DNA from: JAVJST01 sp040219295
GTDB taxonomy: Bacteria > Pseudomonadota > Alphaproteobacteria > Rhodospirillales > Casp-alpha2
Reading direction: 5' to 3'
DNA length: 64,000 bases
NCBI GenBank assembly: GCA_040219295.1
Contig: JAVJST010000002.1
Span: forward strand, 62,001 to 126,000
Part shown: positions 8,972 through 19,191 of the stretch, one piece after another
Position numbering within the stretch: the stretch's first letter is position 1
Layout of the letters: the number at the start of each line of letters is the position of its first letter
Made by a program: the position numbers and the translations under genes
The notes under the pieces: model-generated
Told to the model about the DNA's origin: nothing
Database searches by the model: none
What the model saw: only the letters and a program-made list of their open reading frames with translations

Positions 8972-10180
8972 CTATTCGGCGGGTTTCGGTTCGATGCCGG
9001 CGAACCGGTTGCCGACCAGCGCGACGTTGTCCGGATTGGGATCCCGCGGCACGAAGCGCGACAGCACCAGCGACACGCCGGCGAGCGATGCACCTGTCAG
9101 GAATACCGCCGCCGGGGAAACCACCCAGACGAACCCGTAGGCCGCCGGCAGGACAATCGCCGCGATGTGGTTGATGGTGAAGATCACGCCCGAGGTCGAG
9201 GCGATGTCGGCCGGATCGGCGATCTTCTGGAAGTACGTCTTCATGGCAATCGCCATCGAGAAGAACAGGTGATCGGCGATGTAAAGCGCGACACCGATCC
9301 AGGGCGTCTCGACGAAGGCGTATCCGGTAAAGACGCAGATCAGCCCGATGTACTCGAGAGTCAGGGCGCGTCGCTCGCCCCAGTGCTGGATCAGCCGCCC
9401 GATGGTCGGCGCGATCAGCATCGTGATCACGCCGTTGGCGAGGAACATCAGCGCCATGGCCCCGGGGTCGAAGCCGAACTTCTCGACCATCAGGAACCCG
9501 GCAAAGACAACGAAGATCTGGCGCCGTGCGCCGGACATGAACTGGAGCGCGTAGTAGAGCCAGTAGCGGCGCCGGATAATGATCGTCTTGTGCTGTTCGA
9601 CCTTGGCCGGAATAGCCGGAAAGGCGAACCAGCAGAACAACGCGATCGCGCAGGTCGCGCCGCCGGCCAGCAGATAGACCCACCTGAGATGCAGCCCGAA
9701 CACGTCGGTCGCGAAATAGATGAAGCCGAAGGCGACCAGGCCGGCGAACGAACCGGCCGCGAGAATCCGTCCAAGCGCCGCCGGCGCCTCGTACTTCTCT
9801 AGCCACTGCAGCGACAGCGACTGGTGCACGGCCTCGAAATAGTGAAAGCCGATCGACATCAGGACGGTGGTGAAATAGAGACCGTAGACGCTTGGGAAGA
9901 AGCCGGTGATCGCCGTGCCGATGCCGAGCAGACAAAGTGCCAGAATGGCGAATGGCTGTTCGCGGATCACCAGGAAGATGAACACCACGGTGAACGACAG
10001 GAAGCCCGGTACCTCGCGCAGGCTCTGGAGGATCCCCATCTCGACGCCGGTGAAGGCGGCCTGGTCGATGGCGAAGTTGTTGATCAGCGCCTGCCAGGTC
10101 GAAAACGCCAGCGGCATGGCGACCGCCATCAGGATCAGCAGGATTTCCGGCCGCCGCCAGTTGGTCGTCGCATAGGTCAT
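8972..10180 (-). CDS. Major facilitator superfamily transporter
   Basis: 402 residues with about twelve hydrophobic segments in two six-helix halves separated by a cytoplasmic loop near residues 190-210 (VEQHKTIIIRRRYW). The topology and small loops fit an inner-membrane MFS permease, with no diagnostic motif that fixes the substrate. The C-terminus ends VGNRFAGIEPKPAE. The gene is divergent from an AraC-type regulator 131 bases away, an arrangement that usually means the regulator controls the pump. A drug or metabolite exporter is the likeliest role. Confidence 0.85.
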   Translation of the reverse strand: MTYATTNWRRPEILLILMAVAMPLAFSTWQALINNFAIDQAAFTGVEMGILQSLREVPGFLSFTVVFIFLVIREQPFAILALCLLGIGTAITGFFPSVYGLYFTTVLMSIGFHYFEAVHQSLSLQWLEKYEAPAALGRILAAGSFAGLVAFGFIYFATDVFGLHLRWVYLLAGGATCAIALFCWFAFPAIPAKVEQHKTIIIRRRYWLYYALQFMSGARRQIFVVFAGFLMVEKFGFDPGAMALMFLANGVITMLIAPTIGRLIQHWGERRALTLEYIGLICVFTGYAFVETPWIGVALYIADHLFFSMAIAMKTYFQKIADPADIASTSGVIFTINHIAAIVLPAAYGFVWVVSPAAVFLTGASLAGVSLVLSRFVPRDPNPDNVALVGNRFAGIEPKPAE

Positions 10181-10311
10181 CGGTCGGACGGTTCTCTTGC
10201 TGCTGTGGATATTCGATGCGGGTTACCCTATGCCGGGCCGCACTTGACGACAATACGGCATTCAGTCAATTAATATCGTGTTTCTGCCAAAATGACGGAG
10301 CCCAACCGCCG

Positions 10312-11094
10312 ATGACAACCCAACACGCCGCCGACCGAGCCATCAACCGACCGATCACCTGGCAAACCCACAACCAGCCGGCCGGCCACGTCGTGCAGGC
10401 GCATACCCACGACGAGGCCCAGCTGCTCTATCCCCAGGGCGGCGTCATGACCGTGGAGACCAAGCGCGGGCTCTGGGTGGTGCCGTCACATCGCGCTGTC
10501 TGGATCCCGCCGAACGAGACCCATGCGGTGATGTCGACGACGACGCTCAACCTGCATTCCCTGAAGTTCGATACCAGGCGCATCACCGGCCTGCCGACCG
10601 ACCTGACGGTCCTCGCGGTGCCGGCTCTGTTGCGCGAACTGATCCTGGCACTCGAGAACCGACCCACGGACTACGACAAGACCGGCCCCGACGGCCGCCT
10701 GCTCGCCGTCATTCTCGATCACCTCCGTGCGCTCGAACAGATTCCGCTGCATCTGCCCTACCCAGCCAGCCCACGCCTCACCGTCGTCGCCGAGCAACTG
10801 TCGTCGGCGCCCGGCGACACACGCTCGTCGGACGCGTGGGCCGCCGCTGCCAATATGAGCGCACGCACCTTCGCCCGTCATTTCCAGCGCGAGACCGGCA
10901 TGACGTTCGGCCAGTGGCGCCAGCAGGCCCGCCTGCTCGCCGCGCTTCAGCACCTCGCCGCTGGCGACAGTATTGCCGCCATCGCCGCCGAACTCGGCTA
11001 CGAGTCGCAAAGCGCCTTCATCGCCATGTTCCGCAAGTCGCTCGGCACCACACCCGGCCGGTACTTCGCCGAGCGCGACGCGGATGCCGCCTGA
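10312..11094 (+). CDS. AraC-family transcriptional regulator with cupin N-terminal domain
   Basis: 260 residues. Residues about 25-75 form a cupin-like sensor (GHVVQAHTHDEAQLLYPQGG, then WVVPSHRAVWIPPNETHAV). Residues about 165-255 form the double helix-turn-helix, with MSARTFARHFQRETGMTF and the diagnostic second-helix region AELGYESQSAFIAMFRKSLG. The ATG at 10312 has GGAG 11 bases upstream and gives a family-like N-terminus; the frame remains open further upstream. By position it is the likely activator of the divergent MFS transporter gene. The effector is unknown. Confidence 0.9.
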   Translation: MTTQHAADRAINRPITWQTHNQPAGHVVQAHTHDEAQLLYPQGGVMTVETKRGLWVVPSHRAVWIPPNETHAVMSTTTLNLHSLKFDTRRITGLPTDLTVLAVPALLRELILALENRPTDYDKTGPDGRLLAVILDHLRALEQIPLHLPYPASPRLTVVAEQLSSAPGDTRSSDAWAAAANMSARTFARHFQRETGMTFGQWRQQARLLAALQHLAAGDSIAAIAAELGYESQSAFIAMFRKSLGTTPGRYFAERDADAA

Positions 11095-11107
11095 CCCGCC
11101 GCGCCGG

Positions 11108-11135
11108 CTGGATTCCCGCTTTCGCGGGAATGACA
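11108..11135. repeat. REP-like palindrome, copy 1
   Basis: A 28-base element beginning CTGGATTCCCGC. It contains ATTCCCGC (11112-11119), a TTTC loop and GCGGGAAT (11124-11131), a perfect 8-bp stem. The same 28 bases recur at 11362-11389 in the same orientation. Elements of this sequence type are common extragenic palindromes in proteobacterial genomes. Confidence 0.8.
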
Positions 11136-11154
11136 CGGGTGGCGGCACCGTCCT

Positions 11155-11198
11155 GCCTATTTCACGCCTATCTCTTGCCTATTTGCCGCCCATTCATG
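11155..11198. repeat. Four 11-bp tandem units
   Basis: Consecutive units GCCTATTTCAC, GCCTATCTCTT, GCCTATTTGCC and GCCCATTCATG have an exact 11-base period, close to one helical turn. They lie between the AraC gene and alaS. They may be a phased protein-binding or bent-DNA site, or chance low complexity. Confidence 0.5.
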
Positions 11199-11361
11199 GA
11201 CAATCGCCGGATCATTTTACGCAATCCTTAAGCTATTGAAATCGCGTCCCAATCTGGGCTACGGGCTATTTCCGCCCATCGACCGCCGGCGGACCGCATG
11301 TACGGACACTTCCGTCCCCGACCGTCACCTCCGCGCAGCCGGGGATCCAGCCGACGCAACC

Positions 11362-11389
11362 CTGGATTCCCGCTTTCGCGGGAATGACA
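11362..11389. repeat. REP-like palindrome, copy 2
   Basis: An exact 28-base repeat of 11108-11135, with stem arms at 11366-11373 and 11378-11385. It is preceded at about 11331-11350 by a partner segment, GCGCAGCCGGGGATCCAG, so this copy looks like the composite form in which two palindromic halves are joined by a short spacer. Confidence 0.8.
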
Positions 11390-11434
11390 ACGGGCGGCGG
11401 CGTGGTGCTTGCCGCGATTCCCTCCGTCATGCGC

Positions 11435-11477
11435 GGGCTTGATTCGATGATCCTGATTGGGTTCTCGGGTCAAGCCC
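11435..11477. repeat. Imperfect extragenic inverted repeat
   Basis: GGGCTTGA (11435-11442) pairs with TCAAGCCC (11470-11477) around a 27-base loop. The context, GTCATGCGCGGGCTTGA, resembles a second class of extragenic palindromes in alphaproteobacteria. It is single copy in this window, so its repeat status is inferred. Confidence 0.5.
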
Positions 11478-11583
11478 AAGGAAGACACGGAAGGTGTTTT
11501 CCTATTCACCATCGCAAAGAGCGAACGACAATATAGGATTTTATTCTCGTTATGTCAAGAACAACCGCTACCCGCGGCCACCA

Positions 11584-14247
11584 TCAGCCGGCGATCGCCG
11601 CTTCGATAGCGCCGAGCGCTTCGGCGGCCTTCGCCGCATCCGGGCCACCGGCCTGCGCCATATCGGGGCGGCCGCCGCCGCCCTTGCCGCCGACCGCTTC
11701 CGAGCCCGCGCGCACCAGATCGACCGCATTGACCCGGTCGGTGAGATCGCCGGTGACGCCGACGACCAGCGATGCCTTGCCGCCGTCCGTCGAGATCAGG
11801 GCGACCACGCCGGAGCCGATCTTCTTCTTGAGATCGTCGGCCAGGCTCTTGAGTTCCTTGGCCGGGACGCCGTCGAGCACGCGGCCCGAGAACTTGAGCC
11901 CGGCGACTTCCTTGACGTCGTCGGCCGCCTCGCCACCGCCGCCACCGCCGCCGGTCGCGAGCTTGCGCCGCGCGTCGGCGAGCTCGCGCTCGAGCCTCTT
12001 GCGTTCGTCCAGCAACTGGCGGACCCGGTCGGCGGTTTCGGCCGGCGATGCCTTCAGCATCGACGCAATATCGTGGACCAGCTTGTCCTGTTCCTGGAAA
12101 TAGGCGTCCGCGCCCGGACCGGTGACGACCTCTATCCGCCGCACACCGGCCGCGACCGCGCCTTCGGACACGATCTTGAACGCCCCGATGTCGCCGGTCC
12201 GCTGCACGTGGGTGCCGCCGCAGAGTTCCGTCGAATAAAAATCCCGGTCCTGGTTCTCGACGGGCACGCCCATCGACACGACGCGGACCTCGTCGCCGTA
12301 CTTCTCACCGAACAACGCCATGGCGCCCGCCTCGATCGCCGCTTCCGGTTCCATCAGCCGGGTCGTGACCGGCGCGTTGGCGCGGATCTGGCGGTTGACC
12401 TCGGCCTCGACGGCGGCGATCTCGTCGGCGCTGATCGCCTTCGGATGACTGATGTCGAAACGCATGCGTTCGGCGCCGACCAGCGAGCCCTTTTGCGTGA
12501 CGTGGTCCCCTAGATGGCGGCGCAAGGCCTCGTGGACCAGGTGGGTCACCGAGTGGTTGGCGCGAAGCGCCGAGCGCCGCGCGTGATCGACCTCGAGGCC
12601 GACCTCGTCGCCGACGGCGATCTCGCCGCTCTCTACGGTACCGATATGAACGTGCAGCTCGCCGAGCTTCTTCTGGGTGTCGCGGATCGCGACGCGGGCA
12701 CCGTCCGGACCGGTGATCACACCGGTGTCGCCCATCTGGCCGCCGGACTCGCCGTAGAACGGCGTCTGGTTGCAGACCACAGCGACCTCGATTCCCGTGC
12801 CCGCCTTCTTGACCGGTTTGCCGTCGACGATCAGCGCGGCGATGCGGCCCTCGGCCCGTTCGGTGTCGTAGCCGAGAAAGTCCGTCGCGCCGTGCGCATC
12901 CAGAACCTCGAACCACACGCTCTCCGTCGCGGCCTCGCCCGACCCGGCCCACGCCTTGCGGGCTTCGGCCCGCTGGCGCTCCATGGCCGTGTTGAACCCG
13001 TCATCGTCGACCTTGATTCCCTTCGCCTTCAACGCGTCCTGCGTCAGGTCCAGGGGGAAGCCGTAAGTATCGTAGAGCTTGAACGCGGTCTCGCCGTCCA
13101 GCGTGCCGCCTTCGCTCATGTCCTCGGTCGCCTCGTCGAGCAGCTTGAGGCCGCGATCCAGAGTCTTCTTGAACCGGGTCTCCTCGAGCTTCAGGGTCTC
13201 CCCGATCAGCGCCTCGGCGCGGCCGAGTTCGGGAAAAGCCTCGCCCATCTTGCGTACCAGGGTGGGCACCAGCTGCCACAGCAGCGGTTCCTCGCAGCCC
13301 ATCATGTGCGCGTGACGCATGGCACGCCGCATGATCCGCCTGAGCACGTAACCGCGGCCGTCGTTGGCCGGCAGCACGCCGTCGGCGATCAGGAAGCTCG
13401 ACGCGCGCAGGTGGTCGGCGACCACGCGGTGCGATACCTTGAACGGCCCGTCCGGTTCGGTGCCGGAGACGTCGGCCGAGGCATCGATCAACACCCGCAG
13501 CAAATCGACGTCGTAATTGTCGTGGGTACCGTTGAGAACGGCGGCGATGCGCTCAAGCCCCATGCCGGTATCGATCGACGGCCGCGGCAGTTCGACACGC
13601 TCTGCCGCGCTCAGCTGCTCGAACTGCATGAACACCAGGTTCCAGATCTCGATGAAGCGGTCGCCGTCCTCGTCGGGGCTGCCCGGCGGTCCGCCCGGCA
13701 CGCCTTCGCCGTGATCGTAGAAGATCTCGGAGCACGGCCCGCACGGCCCGGTTTCGCCCATCGCCCAGAAATTGTCGGAGGTGGCGATACGGATGATCCT
13801 GTCGTCGGACAGCCCGGCGATCTTCTTCCACAGATCGAAGGCCTGATCGTCGTCGGCGTAGACGGTGACCAGCAGCTTTTCAGCGGGCAGGCCGAATTCC
13901 CTGGTCACCAGGTTCCAAGCCAGTTCGATGGCGAGATCCTTGAAGTAGTCGCCGAACGAGAAGTTGCCGAGCATCTCGAAGAACGTGTGATGACGCGCGG
14001 TGTGGCCGACATTCTCGAGGTCGTTGTGCTTGCCGCCGGCCCGCACGCACTTCTGCGAGGTCACCGCGCGGTTGTAGTCGCGATGCTCGAGCCCGGTGAA
14101 CACGTTCTTGAACTGGACCATGCCGGCGTTGGTGAACATCAGCGTCGGATCGTTGCGCGGCACGAGCGGGGACGAGGCGACCTTGGTGTGGCCGTTCTTG
14201 GCAAAGTAGTCGAGGAACGCGGCGCGGATATCGTTGGCGGTCTGCAT
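11584..14247 (-). CDS. alaS: Alanyl-tRNA synthetase
   Basis: 887 residues, the normal length. The class II catalytic domain begins MQTANDIRAAFLDYFAKNGH with SSPLVPRNDPTLMFTNAGMVQFK. The editing domain carries HSVTHLVHEAL (the HxxxH zinc/editing site), with CGGTHVQRTG further on. The C-terminal domain has a glycine run (GGGGGGG) before a DHHA1-like end. It charges tRNA-Ala and clears mischarged Ser or Gly. It lies downstream of recA on the same strand, as in many alphaproteobacteria, with about 300 bases between them. Confidence 0.98.
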   Translation of the reverse strand: MQTANDIRAAFLDYFAKNGHTKVASSPLVPRNDPTLMFTNAGMVQFKNVFTGLEHRDYNRAVTSQKCVRAGGKHNDLENVGHTARHHTFFEMLGNFSFGDYFKDLAIELAWNLVTREFGLPAEKLLVTVYADDDQAFDLWKKIAGLSDDRIIRIATSDNFWAMGETGPCGPCSEIFYDHGEGVPGGPPGSPDEDGDRFIEIWNLVFMQFEQLSAAERVELPRPSIDTGMGLERIAAVLNGTHDNYDVDLLRVLIDASADVSGTEPDGPFKVSHRVVADHLRASSFLIADGVLPANDGRGYVLRRIMRRAMRHAHMMGCEEPLLWQLVPTLVRKMGEAFPELGRAEALIGETLKLEETRFKKTLDRGLKLLDEATEDMSEGGTLDGETAFKLYDTYGFPLDLTQDALKAKGIKVDDDGFNTAMERQRAEARKAWAGSGEAATESVWFEVLDAHGATDFLGYDTERAEGRIAALIVDGKPVKKAGTGIEVAVVCNQTPFYGESGGQMGDTGVITGPDGARVAIRDTQKKLGELHVHIGTVESGEIAVGDEVGLEVDHARRSALRANHSVTHLVHEALRRHLGDHVTQKGSLVGAERMRFDISHPKAISADEIAAVEAEVNRQIRANAPVTTRLMEPEAAIEAGAMALFGEKYGDEVRVVSMGVPVENQDRDFYSTELCGGTHVQRTGDIGAFKIVSEGAVAAGVRRIEVVTGPGADAYFQEQDKLVHDIASMLKASPAETADRVRQLLDERKRLERELADARRKLATGGGGGGGEAADDVKEVAGLKFSGRVLDGVPAKELKSLADDLKKKIGSGVVALISTDGGKASLVVGVTGDLTDRVNAVDLVRAGSEAVGGKGGGGRPDMAQAGGPDAAKAAEALGAIEAAIAG

Positions 14248-14467
14248 GGCCTTTATGTCGGTCCAAATCCGTTGGAAAGCAAGCGATTGAGTGAACAGCG
14301 GTTTTTACCGAGCGGCCCGCAAGGTGTCCAGCGGACAGGCCGTGCACCGGCAAACGGGAACGGCGCGGACCAGGGGCCGGATCGATCCGGTGAGGGCGCT
14401 GTAGGTCGCTCCTCACGGAGCGTGAATCCGTCCCAATAATACCTTAGAGGGCGATTCACGAATGAGA

Positions 14468-14491
14468 CCGGAGCATAATGAAATGCTCCGG
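14468..14491 (-). terminator. Hairpin downstream of recA, possible terminator
   Basis: CCGGAGCAT and ATGCTCCGG form a perfect 9-bp stem with an AATGAA loop, 55 bases after the recA stop. Neither side has a T-run, so rho-independent termination is uncertain; it may instead protect the 3' end of the message. The rest of the 299-base gap between alaS and recA shows no credible gene. Confidence 0.35.
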
Positions 14492-14546
14492 CCTATCTCG
14501 ATCGCGTTCTATCCCGCGCTGTCATTCAAAAGATATCGGATGCGCC

Positions 14547-15653
<1,107 letters not shown>

Positions 15654-15701
15654 TGTGTGCCTCCCTTATTCCATAGGGCCTGAGCGGTTGCAATCCGGCT
15701 C

Positions 15702-15729
15702 AATGTACGCGTTTTGTTCTCATTGGCAA
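15702..15729 (-). promoter_or_regulatory. recA promoter with SOS (LexA) box variant
   Basis: Read leftwards, TTGCCA (15724-15729) and TACATT (15702-15707) form a -35/-10 pair with a 16-base spacer. On the plus strand, GTAC-N7-GTTC at 15705-15719 is one base off the alphaproteobacterial LexA half-site pair GTTC-N7-GTTC. It lies inside the promoter, where repression would be effective. Confidence 0.5.
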
Positions 15730-15945
15730 CAGAAAACTGTAACTTATTATGAATAAACAACTATTTTACCAATGTTCTTGTGATGTTCGCGGCCATTTCG
15801 CGAAACCGAGGGTATGGTTAATCGGTGAAACGATAACTGCCGCGCGCCAAACAGCCGATGAATCGTTCGTGTTTGTATGAGATCGATTTTTTGATTAAAC
15901 AATCTTCTCGCTAGAGTTGTAATGCAAAGTCAAGATGAGGTCGAA

Positions 15946-16821
15946 ATGCGTCGTTTTCGCGGATCAGTGATGTTCGTACTGGGGTTGGGATTACTGGTTT
16001 CAGCGTGTGTAACCGACTCCGGCACGAATCGCGCCAGAACGCACGGCGCATTTCTTATGGAAGACGGGATCGTCACCGGCACGTACGACGAGTTCAATGC
16101 TCAACTCGCCGAGGCGATCCCTGACCCCACAAACATCAACCTGGCGATCTTCAATCATGGAATATCGCATGGTGGGCAAGGCCAAGTGTGCGATCCCGAA
16201 GACGAAGTGCCGTTCGTCTTCAAGTATCTTTTCGAGCAAATCCCGAACACGGTCGTTTATTCATTCTGCTCCGATGAGATCGGGCGGGGAAGCAACGCCA
16301 GCACGTCGGAACAAACCTTTTATAAACGCGGAGAAGAGATCGCAGAGCTTCTGGACACGTTCGCCGAGTACGGCGTTGACCCGAAACGGATCATTCTCCT
16401 CGGTCACTCGGGAGGAGCCTCGGCGATCCTCTCCACGGCAGCCAGATTTCCCGAGAAGTTCAACTACTTCGTCGCCTCGGCACCCGGTTACGGTTACGCT
16501 TGGACCGGACGAGGCATTCATGACATCCATCTTGCACCCAGATACCACCTCTGGAAGGCGCACTACGAAAAGGCTGATCGTCTTGACGGCCTGGTTCTCG
16601 GATTCGGCGACGATACGTACTCACCCATCGACGAAATGCTGTTCCTGAAAGAAATCGAAGGTGTCGAGTTTCGTGCGTTTCCAGATGCAAATTGCCGGGG
16701 CGTGGATCCTCACGCATTTATCTACACCTCGTGTTTTGGATCCGAGGATCGGCAGTGGATTTACGATGTCATATCTGATCGGCTTTCGAGAGTGGGCGAA
16801 CTGTCGTCCAGCGGCTCATAG
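15946..16821 (+). CDS. Lipoprotein alpha/beta hydrolase
   Basis: 291 residues. The N-terminus MRRFRGSVMFVLGLGLLVSAC is a lipoprotein signal with lipobox LVSAC, so the protein is probably anchored in a membrane facing the periplasm. The nucleophile elbow is LLGHSGGAS (GxSxG), and a late His is available in VDPHAFIY. The start at 15946 has GAGG five bases upstream; an in-frame ATG at 15922 would only lengthen the signal. The gene and its 292-base upstream region are visibly more AT-rich than their neighbours, which may mean later acquisition. The substrate is unknown. Confidence 0.75.
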   Translation: MRRFRGSVMFVLGLGLLVSACVTDSGTNRARTHGAFLMEDGIVTGTYDEFNAQLAEAIPDPTNINLAIFNHGISHGGQGQVCDPEDEVPFVFKYLFEQIPNTVVYSFCSDEIGRGSNASTSEQTFYKRGEEIAELLDTFAEYGVDPKRIILLGHSGGASAILSTAARFPEKFNYFVASAPGYGYAWTGRGIHDIHLAPRYHLWKAHYEKADRLDGLVLGFGDDTYSPIDEMLFLKEIEGVEFRAFPDANCRGVDPHAFIYTSCFGSEDRQWIYDVISDRLSRVGELSSSGS

Positions 16822-16849
16822 GTACGCGAAACGCGACCCGCGCTGACAT

Positions 16850-19126
16850 TCACCGCTCTGCGCCGCCTTCCATGACGCCCTTCACCGTACTCGCCAGTGT
16901 CTTGAGGCTGAACGGCTTGGAGAGGAAATGGATGCTCGGGTCGCGGCTGATTTCGTCGCGGAAGACGTCCTCCGCGTAACCCGACATGAGGATCACCTTG
17001 ACCCCGTTGAGCTCCTGACGGACGAGCTGCACGAGGGTGTGCCCGTCCATGCCCGGCATGACCACGTCAGAGACGATCAGGTCGATGTTCTCGTCGATGC
17101 CGTTGATCACGTCGAGCGCGGCCTCGCCGTTCTCGGCTTCATAAACCGTGTAACCCTTGTTGCGCAACGCGCGGGCACCGAACTGACGGACCGCGTCCTC
17201 GTCCTCGACCAGCAGCACGACGCCCGCCCCGGTCAGGTCCGCCGCCTCGTCCTCACCCGACTTGGCCTGCTGTTCCTTGCGCCGCTCCTCGAGCGCGCGG
17301 CCGGCCGCCGCCGCGGCGTCGCTCGCCAGCACGCCCTTGACCGCATCGTCGCCGCCGAACGCCGGCAGGTAGATGCGGAACGTGGTGCCGTGACCGACGG
17401 CGCTCTCGACGAAGATGAAACCCTCGGACTGGCGGACGATACCGTAGACCGTCGACAGCCCGAGCCCGGTGCCGGCGCCGACCTCCTTGGTCGAGAAGAA
17501 CGGTTCGAAGATGCGTTCGATGTTCTCCTTGGAGATGCCGGTACCGGTGTCGGCAACCTCGACGACGACGTAGGCGCCGGGCGGCATCACCTGGTCGCCG
17601 CGCCGCACCGACGAAGCCACGGTTTCGTTGCGCGCCGCAACGCTCAGGGTGCCGCCGCCGGGCATGGCGTCACGGGCGTTGACCGCGAGATTGATGATGA
17701 CCTGGTCGAACTGGCCGCGGTCGGCGCGGATCAGGTGCACGTCGGGTTCGGGCTTCAGCTCGAGTTCGACCGTTTCGCCCAGCAGCCGGCCCAGAAGATG
17801 CGACAGATCGCCGAGCGCCTCGGCCGGATCGATGACCACCGGCGCCAGGGTCTGCTTGCGCGAGAAAGCCAGCAGCTGGCGAACGAGATTGGTCGCCCGG
17901 TTGGCGTTCTGCTGGATCTGCATGATGTCGGCGAACGACGGGTCTTCCGGCCCGTGACGCTGCAGCAGCAGGTCGCAGAAGCCGATCATCGCGGTCAGCA
18001 GGTTGTTGAAGTCGTGCGCGACGCCGCCGGCGAGCTGGCCGATCGCCTGCATCTTCTGCGACTGGGCGAACTGCACCTCGAGATGGCGGTGCTCGGTCTC
18101 GTCGATCACGTGCAGCACGATGCGGTCGTCGTCTCCGTCGCTTCCGGAAGGCGCCTTCGAGGCATAGACCGAGGCCGCGCGTTCGAGCCCGTCGCTGCCG
18201 GCACCCGCCGTCGGAAGCCTGACCTCGACGTGCACGGCGCGCGCCGTGCCGAGCACCAGCTTGGACAGGCTCGCCGCCAGATCGTCGCGGTCCTCGAGCG
18301 CGATCTGATCGGCGAACACGCTGCCGACGATGCCGTCGCGGCTGCGACCGAGGAAACGGCACAGGGCGGCGTTGCAGTCGGCGATGGTGCCGTCGTCGCC
18401 GAGCAGCGCAATACCGACCGGCGAGTCGCGAAACAGCCAGTCCGGCGGTGCCGCGGCGGCGACGTCGGCCGCCGCGGTCGTGTCCTGCTCGTCCGTGGCG
18501 CCGCCCGGGTCACGCAGGATGACGCCACGCGTGCCGGCGCCGTCGCTCGCGGCGTTGCGCATCACGTAGGCGGAAATCCCCTCGCCGCCCGCCGAACGCA
18601 ACTTGACCATGGCGACGCCATGCTCGGGCGGTGGCGTGTCGCTTTCGCACAGCGCCGACAGGCTCGTGCGCGCACCGATCATCGCCGCTGCCGGCCGGTC
18701 GACCCAACGACCCAGCGTCCGGTTGGCATAGATCAGGCCGCCCGAGGCATCGGTCGCGAACACGCCGACCGGCAGTTCGTCGAGCGCCAGCGCCAGTCTG
18801 GCCGCCTTCTCGCCGGTTTCGCGCTCACGGCGACGCGACGCCTCGACCGCATCGGCCGACGCGCGGTGCGCGGCGTCGCGTTCATCGCGCAGTTCGGCGA
18901 GCTGTCCCTCGAACCGGCGCAGCCCGTAGACAGCCAGCGCGGCGGCAAAGCCGAAGCCGAGTGCGGCGCCGGCAACCAGCGGCCGCTCCGGCATGGTCTG
19001 GTATAAGAACAGGGCCACGAGCGCGGCGACGAGCGCGACGATTCCGACCGCCCGGCTCAGCGGTCCGCCAGCGCGGCGCGCGATCGGCGCGATATCCGTT
19101 TCGTTCTGGACGCCGTCGTCCGGCAT
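16850..19126 (-). CDS. cckA: Hybrid sensor histidine kinase CckA
   Basis: 758 residues. Two membrane helices (about residues 25-70) lead into a helical linker, then PAS-type domains (around 115-220 and 230-350), a HisKA domain with VAHDFNNLLTAMIG carrying the phosphorylated His, and an HATPase domain with ADTGTGISKENI and GTGLGLSTVYGI. A C-terminal receiver has the aspartate in LIVSDVVMPGMDG. The HDFNNLL motif and layout are those of CckA, which through ChpT phosphorylates CtrA. The start at 19126 has GTGGAG upstream. It is the last gene of the flgB-flhB operon, matching Rhodospirillales. Confidence 0.9.
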   Translation of the reverse strand: MPDDGVQNETDIAPIARRAGGPLSRAVGIVALVAALVALFLYQTMPERPLVAGAALGFGFAAALAVYGLRRFEGQLAELRDERDAAHRASADAVEASRRRERETGEKAARLALALDELPVGVFATDASGGLIYANRTLGRWVDRPAAAMIGARTSLSALCESDTPPPEHGVAMVKLRSAGGEGISAYVMRNAASDGAGTRGVILRDPGGATDEQDTTAAADVAAAAPPDWLFRDSPVGIALLGDDGTIADCNAALCRFLGRSRDGIVGSVFADQIALEDRDDLAASLSKLVLGTARAVHVEVRLPTAGAGSDGLERAASVYASKAPSGSDGDDDRIVLHVIDETEHRHLEVQFAQSQKMQAIGQLAGGVAHDFNNLLTAMIGFCDLLLQRHGPEDPSFADIMQIQQNANRATNLVRQLLAFSRKQTLAPVVIDPAEALGDLSHLLGRLLGETVELELKPEPDVHLIRADRGQFDQVIINLAVNARDAMPGGGTLSVAARNETVASSVRRGDQVMPPGAYVVVEVADTGTGISKENIERIFEPFFSTKEVGAGTGLGLSTVYGIVRQSEGFIFVESAVGHGTTFRIYLPAFGGDDAVKGVLASDAAAAAGRALEERRKEQQAKSGEDEAADLTGAGVVLLVEDEDAVRQFGARALRNKGYTVYEAENGEAALDVINGIDENIDLIVSDVVMPGMDGHTLVQLVRQELNGVKVILMSGYAEDVFRDEISRDPSIHFLSKPFSLKTLASTVKGVMEGGAER

Positions 19127-19191
19127 GACGCTCCACCCTCGGCACGGCATCGTCGGCGACGGCCGCGTTCAACAGTTCGCCCCGGTTTACA

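Larger units (their letters stand above)
11095..11583. other. Gene-free repeat-bearing intergenic region
   Basis: 489 bases between the AraC gene and the alaS stop with no credible coding frame. It contains two copies of a palindromic element, one longer inverted repeat and a four-unit 11-bp tandem run, all listed separately. The last 70 bases before alaS are AT-rich (for example ACAATATAGGATTTTATTC). No tRNA and no rho-independent terminator with a T-run were found. Confidence 0.7.

Noticed and set aside
12514..14439. 641-codon open frame on the strand opposite alaS
   Set aside because: It mirrors the alaS codon pattern, reads as Arg/Val/Asp-rich non-family sequence and has no ribosome site. 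It is a shadow of a high-GC gene.
14253..14459. Possible small gene between alaS and recA
   Set aside because: Only 68 codons, Pro/Arg-rich, with no ribosome site and no resemblance to a known small protein.
16928..19006. 692-codon open frame opposite cckA
   Set aside because: Antisense shadow of a well-supported kinase, with composition typical of reverse-frame translation of GC-rich DNA.
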